A stretch of 64,000 nt of DNA, from the NCBI GenBank assembly GCA_004553625.1, contig SFKX01000004.1, positions 1-64,000 of the forward strand. The letters are read 5' to 3'. Both the position numbers and the translations under genes were made by a program. The stretch is from Clostridiales bacterium. GTDB taxonomy: Bacteria; Bacillota_A; Clostridia; Oscillospirales; Oscillospiraceae. The notes beneath the pieces were generated by a model that worked only from the letters and a program-made list of their open reading frames with translations, made no database searches and was not told where the DNA came from. Shown piece by piece: positions 24,426 to 31,412 of the stretch (positions within the stretch are counted from its first letter, which is position 1; every line of letters begins with the position of its first letter).

Positions 24426-26222
24426 TTACTTCGTGGCCTCGACAGCCTTGGCGTCGCCGGTGATCTCGCCCTTCGCCTGCTTGGCAAAGGTCTGGATACC
24501 GCTGATGCTGACGACCACGGCCAGGATGACCAGGGCAGCCGCGAAGATCAGCTGGAACCAGTTGCCCCACTGAGCGTCGCCGGCGGCGATGGCGCCGACC
24601 TTGGAGATGATGGTCATGACGAGGGAGGTCAGGGTGGCGACCAGCATGAACACCATCGGGATGAAGAACATCTTGTTGCTCTTGCCGATGTTGCCGAGCC
24701 AGCAGGCGACGGCCATGAGGGCCAGGCCCGCGAGCAGCTGGTTGGCCGCGCCGAACAGACCCCAGATCTGGGAGAGGCTCAGGAAGCCGATGCCGCAGCC
24801 GACGATGACCAGGAACAGGGTGCCGACCAGGGGCTTAGCCAGGAAGCCGCGGAAGCCGGGGATCTTGGAGGGGTCCTCGCCCTCGTGCACGAAGAGCTCG
24901 GTGAACATGTAGCGGCCCAGACGGGTGCCGGTGTCCAGGGAGGTCAGCGCGAAGACGGAGACGGCCAGGGTGATGAGGGTGTAGATGGTGTCGTAGAGGG
25001 GGTTCGTGAAGTCGGCCGCGCCGCCGGTCATCCAGGAGACCATGGAGGCGATACCGGAGGCGAAGATCGCCGGAGGAGCGTTGGTGGTCAGGGTGCCGGC
25101 CTCGCCGCCAGCGCCTTCCTTGACGAGGTTCCACACCACGCCGACGGAGATGACGGAGACGAGAGCCAGGACGCACTCGATGATCATGGCGCCGTAGCCG
25201 ATGACCTTGGCGTCCTTCTCGGAGTTGATCTGCTTGGAAGTCGTGCCGGAGCCGACCAGGCTGTGGAAGCCGGAGATGGCGCCGCAGGCGACGGTGATGA
25301 ACAGGACCGGGAACAGGGTGTTGCCGTTTTCCAGCTTGAAGCTGGTGAACTGCGGCAGCAGGAAGTCATGGCCGGCGGTGCCGCCCAGGACGCCGACGAT
25401 GGCGATGATCATCATCGCGTAGAGCAGGAAGCTGGACAGGTAGTCACGCGGCTGGAGGAGTATCCATACGGGCAGCAGCGAGGCCAGCGTGATGTACACG
25501 GCGATGAAGATGACCCAGCCCGTGCGGCTGATGTTGACGCCGACGTTCAGGCCGATGATGGTGATGACGACGATGCCGATGACGCCGATGACGGTGGCGG
25601 GGCCGACCTTCGCGCCCTTGCGGTAGACGAAGAAGCCGAAGATTATGGCGATGACGATGAAGAGCAGGCTCGTCGTAGCGGTGGAAGCGTTGCCGGAGCA
25701 GTTCTCGCGGCCCACGGTGATGATGGGCAGAGCGGAGCCGTCCGCCGCGGTGTCGGAAACGAAGGTGCCGGCGACGACGGAGGTGAAGCTCGCGATGACG
25801 AGGATGAGCACGAGCAGCGCGAAGATGACGAAGAGCTTATAGGCCTTGGGACCGATGTTGTCCTTGATGACCTCGCCGATGGAGCGGCCGCCGTGACGGA
25901 TGGACGCGAAGAGCGCGCCGAAGTCGTGCATGGCGCCGAAGAAGATACCGCCGATGACGACCCAGAGGAAAACGGGCAGCCAGCCGAACACAGCGGCCTG
26001 GATGGGTCCGTTTATGGGGCCGGCGCCGGCGATGGACGAGAAGTGGTGGCCCATCAGGACGGCGGGGTTGGCGGGGACGAAGTCCTTATTGTCGAACTTG
26101 GTGTGTGCGGGGGTCGGCCTGTCGGGGTTGACGCCCCACTTCTTGGCAAGCCAGGAGCCGTAGAATATGTAGCCCAGGGCCAGAAGAGCTATGCCGACAA
26201 CCAGAATGAGAATCGCGGTCAT
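24426..26222 (-). CDS. cstA: CstA family peptide/pyruvate transporter
   Basis: CstA-family proteins import pyruvate or small peptides during carbon limitation. The 598 residues are almost all membrane helices (about 15). The conserved segment MGHHFSSIAGAGPINGPIQA near residue 60 is followed by FGAMHDFGALFASIRHGGRSIGEV, the family's two hallmark stretches. AAGGAG stands about 9 bases before the ATG. It overlaps the upstream unknown gene by ATGA, so the two are translationally coupled. A lone promoter serves both genes and a terminator follows. In many Clostridia cstA is controlled by a LytS/LytR-type pair; none is nearby here. Confidence 0.95.
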   Translation of the reverse strand: MTAILILVVGIALLALGYIFYGSWLAKKWGVNPDRPTPAHTKFDNKDFVPANPAVLMGHHFSSIAGAGPINGPIQAAVFGWLPVFLWVVIGGIFFGAMHDFGALFASIRHGGRSIGEVIKDNIGPKAYKLFVIFALLVLILVIASFTSVVAGTFVSDTAADGSALPIITVGRENCSGNASTATTSLLFIVIAIIFGFFVYRKGAKVGPATVIGVIGIVVITIIGLNVGVNISRTGWVIFIAVYITLASLLPVWILLQPRDYLSSFLLYAMMIIAIVGVLGGTAGHDFLLPQFTSFKLENGNTLFPVLFITVACGAISGFHSLVGSGTTSKQINSEKDAKVIGYGAMIIECVLALVSVISVGVVWNLVKEGAGGEAGTLTTNAPPAIFASGIASMVSWMTGGAADFTNPLYDTIYTLITLAVSVFALTSLDTGTRLGRYMFTELFVHEGEDPSKIPGFRGFLAKPLVGTLFLVIVGCGIGFLSLSQIWGLFGAANQLLAGLALMAVACWLGNIGKSNKMFFIPMVFMLVATLTSLVMTIISKVGAIAAGDAQWGNWFQLIFAAALVILAVVVSISGIQTFAKQAKGEITGDAKAVEATK

Positions 26223-26737
26223 ACTTTTTCACTCCTTAACAATTTCCTGAAAAAATTCACAAGACTATTCCCAGCTTTGTTTGTGACGATCAACTCCTTT
26301 TCCAGGCCCACGGCGGCGGTCCTCAGGGCGACCCAGCCCCAGAGCCCCAGCCTGAAGCTCCTGTAGTACTTCCTGCTGCGGATTGCGTTTGCAGCTTCCT
26401 TATCTATTACATCCGCTACGAAAAGAGCGATGATGTACGATTCACGGTGCTCCGAGTCCGGCACGATCCTGGGCAGGCCGTCCTCGAGGGCATAGTCCAT
26501 GCAGCGGCCGACCGTCTCCTCGTCCAGGTGCGGAGTGCAGAAAACATAGGCATATTCGTTGGACTCCGCCGCCCAGATCTTGGCCTGCTTCACAAGGACA
26601 TAGCCCTCGCTGCGGACGTGGAACACAGCGCGATAGACGAGCGGCAGGCCGGAGCCGCCGTCGCCGTCGTCTATATCGTAATAGTATTCGTAGGACTCTC
26701 TCAGTTTTTGGAGGAGCCGGGCTTTGTCCCAGGCCAA
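26219..26737 (-). CDS. Unknown protein translationally coupled to CstA
   Basis: This 172-residue protein matches no family I recognise. It starts at TTG 26737 (GAGGGG with 8-base spacing); an in-frame GTG at 26746 overlaps that ribosome site. It begins MAWDKARLLQKLRESYEYYYDI and has an alpha-beta middle with many Tyr residues. A C-terminal basic stretch, KYYRSFRLGLWGWVALRTA, has a mildly hydrophobic segment that might touch the membrane. It is not long enough for a clear transmembrane helix. Its stop overlaps the cstA start, so it is made in fixed proportion to CstA. A role as soluble accessory or sensor subunit is inferred only from context. Confidence 0.75.
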   Translation of the reverse strand: MAWDKARLLQKLRESYEYYYDIDDGDGGSGLPLVYRAVFHVRSEGYVLVKQAKIWAAESNEYAYVFCTPHLDEETVGRCMDYALEDGLPRIVPDSEHRESYIIALFVADVIDKEAANAIRSRKYYRSFRLGLWGWVALRTAAVGLEKELIVTNKAGNSLVNFFRKLLRSEKV

Positions 26738-26778
26738 ATGATGCACCCCTCGTTAATTCCTTATCCAAGACTGACCAT

Positions 26779-26807
26779 AATATACCCCCACCCGCAGAAG
26801 AAATCAA
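26779..26807 (-). promoter_or_regulatory. Promoter of the unknown gene-cstA operon
   Basis: On the minus strand TTGATT (26802-26807) is followed after 17 bases by TATATT (26779-26784). Confidence 0.7.
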
Positions 26808-26934
26808 TACCAAATTAAAATTAAAAGCAAACATTTCCGCGCAAAAGTGTCGTCAATCTTTGCAGATTCGTGCAATATGTACGAAAAAATGAAAATAATT
26901 TGTGAACGAATTGCATCCCGGGCCAAGTATGCTA

Positions 26935-26963
26935 TTTACAAGGTGTGAGGATTATTGTATGTT
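26935..26963 (+). promoter_or_regulatory. Promoter of the methyltransferase-lipid kinase pair
   Basis: TTTACA (26935-26940) and TATGTT (26958-26963) are 17 bases apart. The start would be near 26970, leaving a leader of only about 27 nt. Confidence 0.6.
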
Positions 26964-26977
26964 AATAGGGATAAAAA

Positions 26978-26994
26978 GCGCCTTTGCAAGGCGC
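26978..26994 (+). promoter_or_regulatory. Leader hairpin covering the ribosome site
   Basis: GCGCCTT (26978-26984) pairs perfectly with AAGGCGC (26988-26994). The 3' arm contains AAGG, the only ribosome site for the ATG at 26997. Confidence 0.6.
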
Positions 26995-26996
26995 GG

Positions 26997-28160
26997 ATGG
27001 TGGTGCGGATGGAAAAAACGCCGGGCGGCACGGGGCTTCGGCTCTGCGCGCCCTGTCTCTTTGGTCTGGAGGGGCCCCTCGGCAACGAGCTGAGGCATAT
27101 GGGGATGAGCTCCGTCGCGCCCGAGAACGGGCGCGTGTTCTTTGAGACGGACGAATACGGCCTTGCTCGGGCGAACATCTGCTCCCGCTTTGCCGAGCGC
27201 ATCCTGCTGGAGCTGGGGAGCTTCCGGGCGCGGAGCTTTGAGGAGCTTTTCGAGGGGGTGCGCGCGCTCAGCCTGGAGGACTGGCTGCCCCGGGACGCGG
27301 CCTTCCCTGTAAAGGGCTGGTCGCTGGAGTCTCAGCTGCACTCTGTGCCGGACTGCCAGCGGATAATAAAAAAGGCCGCGGCCGTACGGCTCGGCTCGGC
27401 CTGGGGTCTGGAGCGCCTGCCGGAGACGGGCGCGCTCTGCCAGATACAGTTTTCTATAATGAAGGACCTCGTCCATGTCTACCTCGACACCTCCGGCACG
27501 AGCCTGCACAAGCGGGGCTACCGTCCGGCGCAGGTGGCGGCGCCCCTGCGGGAGACCCTGGCCGCGGCGATGGTGGACATCTCCGGCTACCGCGGCCGCG
27601 GCGAATTCTGCGACCCCTTCTGCGGCAGCGGGACGATAGCGATAGAGGCCGCGCTCGCGGCGAAGGGCCGCGCCCCGGGGATAAACCGGAGCTTTGCGGC
27701 GGAGAAGTGGCCGGTCCTGCGCCGGGAGATCTGGCGCGAGGCGCGCGAGGCCGCGCGGGCGCGGGAGTACTCCGGCGAATACCGGATCTCCGCCTCGGAC
27801 ATAGACCCGCGCGCCGTGGAGCTCGCCCGGGCGAACGCGGAGCGCGCGGGGGTTGCGGAGATAGTTCGCTTTTCCGTGGCGGACGCGCGGGAGTTTTCGC
27901 GGTCAACGGAGCGGGGCGTCATCGTGACGAACCCGCCCTACGGCGAGCGTATGCTGGAAAAGCGCGAAGCGGAGCGGCTTTATTCGGACTTCGGGAAGGC
28001 GCTGGCGGGCGTGAGCGGCTGGGAGCTCTACCTGCTCAGCTCGCACACGGAGCTGGAGCGCTGCCTGGGCCGCAGCGCGCAGAAGCGGCGCAGACTGTAT
28101 AACGGGACCCTGCGCTGCGAGCTTTACATATATAGAAGGGATGGGGGCAGCCGCAGATGA
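26997..28160 (+). CDS. THUMP-domain class I rRNA methyltransferase (RlmL/YpsC-type)
   Basis: This SAM-dependent N2-guanine RNA methyltransferase most likely acts on 23S rRNA. About 387 residues comprise an N-terminal ferredoxin-like/THUMP region and a Rossmann methyltransferase domain. The N-terminal region starts LRLCAPCLFGLEGPLGNELR. The catalytic domain has motif I FCDPFCGSGTIAIEAAL near 204 and motif IV IVTNPPYGERM near 312; NPPY is typical of exocyclic amine methylation. It is the size of Firmicutes YpsC and lacks the second methyltransferase half of E. coli RlmL. The start may be ATG 26997 or 27009; the first is chosen for its AAGG. It overlaps the lipid kinase gene by ATGA. Confidence 0.9.
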   Translation: MVVRMEKTPGGTGLRLCAPCLFGLEGPLGNELRHMGMSSVAPENGRVFFETDEYGLARANICSRFAERILLELGSFRARSFEELFEGVRALSLEDWLPRDAAFPVKGWSLESQLHSVPDCQRIIKKAAAVRLGSAWGLERLPETGALCQIQFSIMKDLVHVYLDTSGTSLHKRGYRPAQVAAPLRETLAAAMVDISGYRGRGEFCDPFCGSGTIAIEAALAAKGRAPGINRSFAAEKWPVLRREIWREAREAARAREYSGEYRISASDIDPRAVELARANAERAGVAEIVRFSVADAREFSRSTERGVIVTNPPYGERMLEKREAERLYSDFGKALAGVSGWELYLLSSHTELERCLGRSAQKRRRLYNGTLRCELYIYRRDGGSRR

Positions 28161-29122
28161 AACATCTGTTCATAGTAAACCCTGTAGCGGGCCGGCAGAA
28201 GCCGGAGGACAAGCTCCGGCTCATCCACGAGGCGATAGACCGCCTGCCCGCGGAAAAGCGGGAGTCGGAGGAGTTCGAGGTCTACGTCACCGCCTCGCCG
28301 ATGGACGCCTGCGCATACATAAAGGAAGCCGCGAAAAAGGCGGAGGAGCTCCGGGTCTACGCCTGCGGCGGGGACGGAACGCTCAACGAGTGCGTGAACG
28401 GGGCGGCGGGGCTTTCAAACGTCGCGGTGACGCACTTCCCCTGCGGCACGGGCAACGACTTCATCAAGATGTTCGGCCCGGATAAGGACCGCTTTTTCGA
28501 CCTCACGGAGCTCATGAACGGCGAGGTCCGGCCGATAGACGTCATAGACTGCAACGGGCGCTACAGCGTGAACATCTGCTCCATGGGCCTGGACGCGCGG
28601 ATAGGGACGGACGTCCACAAATACAGCGGGATGCCGCTGGTGGGCGGGGCCGCGGGCTACGTAGTGTCCCTCGCCGCGAACTACTTCAAGGGCATCACGA
28701 CTGCCATGACCGCCCGGACAGAGGGCCTGACCTGCGGCCCGGAGCTGAACCTGGTCTGCGTGTGCAACGGCCGCTTCTACGGCGGCGGCTTCAACCCGAC
28801 GAACGACGCGAGACCGGACGACGGATATATGGACGTCCTCATCGTCTCCGGGGTGTCCCGGCTGAGCCTGCTCGGCGCGCTCATGAGCTACGCCAAGGGC
28901 AAATACCGCTCCTACCCGCAGTATATAACCTTCGTGCGGACGCGCCTGCTGGAGATAGAAGCCGCGGCGGAGGAAGTGATAAACGTGGACGGAGAAGCGG
29001 AGTACGGCAGGCGCGTGCGCTTCGAGCTGGTCCCCGGCGGGCTGAACTTCATCTTTCCGCGGGACATGGCCTTTTTTCGCGCCGATGCGCGGGAGGCCGG
29101 AGCGCCCCAGAATGAATGTTAA
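28157..29122 (+). CDS. Diacylglycerol/lipid kinase family protein (DagK_cat)
   Basis: This soluble lipid kinase probably phosphorylates diacylglycerol or a related lipid for phospholipid recycling. The 321 residues contain the nucleotide loop ACGGDGTLNECVNG near residue 74 and FPCGTGNDFIKMF near 96. The C-terminal beta-sandwich has NVDGEAEYG. These are the DgkB/YegS-family motifs. It starts at an ATGA overlap with the methyltransferase gene, so the two are translationally coupled, although no common function is apparent. No terminator is evident before the groES promoter 30 bases downstream, so read-through into groESL is possible. Confidence 0.92.
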   Translation: MKHLFIVNPVAGRQKPEDKLRLIHEAIDRLPAEKRESEEFEVYVTASPMDACAYIKEAAKKAEELRVYACGGDGTLNECVNGAAGLSNVAVTHFPCGTGNDFIKMFGPDKDRFFDLTELMNGEVRPIDVIDCNGRYSVNICSMGLDARIGTDVHKYSGMPLVGGAAGYVVSLAANYFKGITTAMTARTEGLTCGPELNLVCVCNGRFYGGGFNPTNDARPDDGYMDVLIVSGVSRLSLLGALMSYAKGKYRSYPQYITFVRTRLLEIEAAAEEVINVDGEAEYGRRVRFELVPGGLNFIFPRDMAFFRADAREAGAPQNEC

Positions 29123-29154
29123 CAGAAAATTCTCAAGTTTTTATATATAAGTCC

Positions 29155-29182
29155 TTGACAATTTTCAGAACTGTGGTATCTT
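29155..29182 (+). promoter_or_regulatory. Promoter of groES-groEL
   Basis: A consensus -35 TTGACA (29155-29160) and TATCTT (29177-29182) lie 16 bases apart. The predicted start lies at the edge of the CIRCE operator. Confidence 0.8.
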
Positions 29183-29186
29183 TATA

Positions 29187-29225
29187 AGCGGGTTAGCACT
29201 CAGGCTCTTCGAGTGCTAACCCGCT
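29187..29225 (+). promoter_or_regulatory. CIRCE operator (HrcA binding site) with extended arms
   Basis: TTAGCACTC (29193-29201), nine bases, GAGTGCTAA (29211-29219) is an exact match to the CIRCE consensus. The symmetry continues outward to 15-bp arms, AGCGGG on the left and CCCGCT on the right. HrcA repression of groESL under non-stress conditions follows from established knowledge. Confidence 0.97.
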
Positions 29226-29262
29226 AAAGCTGTATTTTATAATTCACAGGAGGTAATATATA

Positions 29263-29547
29263 ATGAAACTCACGCCTTTGGCCGACAGGGTCGTCCTCAA
29301 GCAGAAGGAAGCGGAGGAAAAGACCAAGAGCGGGATCATCCTTGCGTCCTCGGCGCAGGAGAAGCCGGAGCTCTATGAGGTCATCGAGGTCGGCCCCGGC
29401 GGCATGGTCGAGGGCAACGAGGTCGTCATGACGGTGTCGAAGGGCCAGACGGTGCTGGTCGGCAAGTACAGCGGCACGAAGGTCAAGATCGGCGAGGAAG
29501 AACTGACGATAGTCAAGCAGGGAGACATCCTTGCGATAGTCGAGTGA
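29263..29547 (+). CDS. groES: Co-chaperonin GroES
   Basis: GroES is the heptameric lid of the GroEL folding chamber. The 94 residues start MKLTPLADRVVLKQKEAEEK, the family's opening. The mobile loop region KTKSGIILASSAQEKP lies at about residues 20-36, and GKYSGTKVKIGEEE follows. AGGAGG lies about 8 bases before the ATG. It is first in the CIRCE-controlled groES-groEL operon and is separated from groEL by 19 bases. Everything fits a normal single-copy chaperonin operon. Confidence 0.98.
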   Translation: MKLTPLADRVVLKQKEAEEKTKSGIILASSAQEKPELYEVIEVGPGGMVEGNEVVMTVSKGQTVLVGKYSGTKVKIGEEELTIVKQGDILAIVE

Positions 29548-29566
29548 GCATTTGGAGGGAAAGACA

Positions 29567-31189
29567 ATGGCAAAGCAGATAGTATACGGCGAAGAGGCCC
29601 GCAAAGCTATAGAGCGCGGCGTGAACCAGCTGGCGGACACTGTGAAGATAACTCTCGGCCCCAAGGGCAGGAACGTTGTCCTGGGCAAGAAGTTCGGCGC
29701 TCCGCTCATCACCAATGACGGCGTGACGATAGCCAAGGAGATCGAGCTGGAGGACGCCTTCGAGAACATGGGCGCCCAGCTCATCCGCGAAGTCTCCACC
29801 AAGACGAACGACGTCGCCGGCGACGGCACGACGACGGCCACCCTCCTGGCCCAGAGCATGATCCGCGAGGGCCTGAAGAACCTCGCCGCCGGCGCCAACC
29901 CGATGGTCATGCGCCGCGGCATCCAGAAGGCCACGGAGGCCGCCGTCGCGGAGATCCGCGCGAACAGCCAGCCGGTGTCCGGCAGCCAGGACATCGCCCG
30001 TGTCGGCACCATCTCGAGCGGCGACGAGCTCATCGGCCGCCTGATAGCCGAGGCGATGGAGAAGGTCAGCCAGAACGGCGTCATCACCGTCGAGGAGTCC
30101 AAGACCGCCGAGACCTACTCCGAGGTCGTCGAGGGCATGCAGTTCGACCGCGGCTACATCACCCCCTACATGGTCACGGACAACGAGAAGATGGAAGCCG
30201 TCATCGACGACGCCTACATCCTCATCACGGATAAGAAGATCTCGAACATCCAGGAGATCCTGCCCCTGCTGGAGCAGATCGTGCAGGCCGGCAAGAAGCT
30301 GCTCATCATCGCCGAGGACGTCGAGGGCGAGGCCCTTGCCACGATCATCCTGAACAAGCTGCGCGGGACCTTCACCTGCGTGTGCGTCAAGGCCCCCGGC
30401 TTTGGCGACAGGCGCAAGGAGATGCTGCAGGACATCGCCATCCTGACTGGCGGCCAGGTCATCAGCTCTGACCTCGGCATGGAGCTGAAGGACGCCAACG
30501 TCACGATGCTGGGCCGCGCGCGCCAGGTCAAGGTGACGAAGGAGAACACGATAATCGTCGACGGCGCGGGCGAGAGCTCCGCCATCAAGGACAGGATAGC
30601 CCAGATAAACAACCAGATCGCCGTCACGACGAGCGACTACGACCGCGAGAAGCTCCAGGAGCGCCTGGCGAAGCTGTCCGGCGGCGTGGCGGTCATCAAG
30701 GTCGGCGCGGCGACTGAGACCGAGATGAAGGAGAAGAAGCTCCGCATCGAGGACGCCCTGAACGCGACCCGCGCGGCCGTTGAGGAGGGCATCGTGGCCG
30801 GCGGCGGCAGCGCCTATGTCATGGCGTCGAAGGCCGCGGCCAAGCTCGAGAAGAGCCTCTCCGGCGACGAAAAGACCGGCGCGGCCATAGTTGCGAAGGC
30901 CCTGCTCGCCCCGATCTGCCAGATCGCGTCCAACGCGGGCGTCGAGGGCGCGGTGATCCTGGAGAAGGTCGCGGCCTCCCGCAGCGCCACCTTCGGCTAC
31001 GACGCCGCGAACGACAAGTTCGGCGACATGATCGCCATGGGCATCGTGGACCCGACCAAGGTCTGCCGCAGCGCGATCGAGAACAGCGCCTCCGTCTCCG
31101 CCATGGTCCTGACGACCGAGAGCCTGGTCGCGGACCTGCCTGAGAAGGCGGCCCCCGCCCCCGCCCCGGACATGGGCGGCATGTATTAA
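29567..31189 (+). CDS. groEL: Chaperonin GroEL
   Basis: GroEL is the 14-mer ATP-driven folding chamber. From the ATG at 29567 (GGAGGG, 7-base spacing) it encodes 540 residues starting MAKQIVYGEEARKAIERGV. The nucleotide motif GDGTTTATLLAQ is near residue 85, and the signature AAVEEGIVAGGGSA is near 400. The C-terminus is short, PAPAPDMGGMY, with a single GGM unit plus Tyr instead of the long Gly-Met tail. An in-frame ATG 15 bases upstream overlaps the ribosome site and is rejected. It is followed at once by a strong terminator and then by structured repeat copy 1, which belongs to the opposing gene. Confidence 0.98.
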   Translation: MAKQIVYGEEARKAIERGVNQLADTVKITLGPKGRNVVLGKKFGAPLITNDGVTIAKEIELEDAFENMGAQLIREVSTKTNDVAGDGTTTATLLAQSMIREGLKNLAAGANPMVMRRGIQKATEAAVAEIRANSQPVSGSQDIARVGTISSGDELIGRLIAEAMEKVSQNGVITVEESKTAETYSEVVEGMQFDRGYITPYMVTDNEKMEAVIDDAYILITDKKISNIQEILPLLEQIVQAGKKLLIIAEDVEGEALATIILNKLRGTFTCVCVKAPGFGDRRKEMLQDIAILTGGQVISSDLGMELKDANVTMLGRARQVKVTKENTIIVDGAGESSAIKDRIAQINNQIAVTTSDYDREKLQERLAKLSGGVAVIKVGAATETEMKEKKLRIEDALNATRAAVEEGIVAGGGSAYVMASKAAAKLEKSLSGDEKTGAAIVAKALLAPICQIASNAGVEGAVILEKVAASRSATFGYDAANDKFGDMIAMGIVDPTKVCRSAIENSASVSAMVLTTESLVADLPEKAAPAPAPDMGGMY

Positions 31190-31210
31190 TAGATAACCTG
31201 CCACAGCGAG

Positions 31211-31241
31211 AGCCCCGCGGCCCAAAGCCGCGGGGCTTTTT
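31211..31241 (+). terminator. Terminator of groES-groEL
   Basis: AGCCCCGCGGC (31211-31221), loop CCAAA, GCCGCGGGGCT (31227-31237), then TTTT. Confidence 0.9.
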
Positions 31242-31244
31242 CAC

Positions 31245-31412
31245 GCCTCGCAGAGTTTCGCGGCCGCAGCCGCGAAATAAATTGCAATAAATTTTTGGCG
31301 GCGGCGTGTACGTCGCCAAAAATACTTCTCGCGGAGCGAGCGTCGCAGCGAAGCGAGGCGCAGAGCGCAGCGCAAACTCCTTTGTCGAAGAAGGCAAAGC
31401 CTTCTTCGACAA
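31245..31412 (-). repeat. Dispersed structured repeat, copy 1
   Basis: This 168-bp element abuts the stop codon of the minus-strand lipoprotein gene. In gene sense it holds, in order: a terminal hairpin with AGAAGGC/GCCTTCT core and paired outer arms TTGTCGA/TCGACAA; a GC-rich stretch GCGCTGCGCTCTGCGCCTCG; a small CTCGC/GCGAG hairpin; the stem TTTTTGGCG/CGCCAAAAA (31292-31300 with 31314-31322); and TTTCGCGGC/GCCGCGAAA. Copies 2 and 3 are at 52,780-52,945 and 60,684-60,854. Confidence 0.9.

Noticed and set aside
24885..26366. Long plus-strand open frame over cstA
   Set aside because: It is antisense to a clear CstA gene and has a repetitive Asp/Gly/Val-rich composition typical of GC-driven shadow frames.
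31245..31412. Insertion sequence or transposon end for the dispersed repeat
   Set aside because: No transposase, no terminal inverted repeats across the whole element and no clear target duplication; orientation bias to stop codons fits poorly with a simple MITE.
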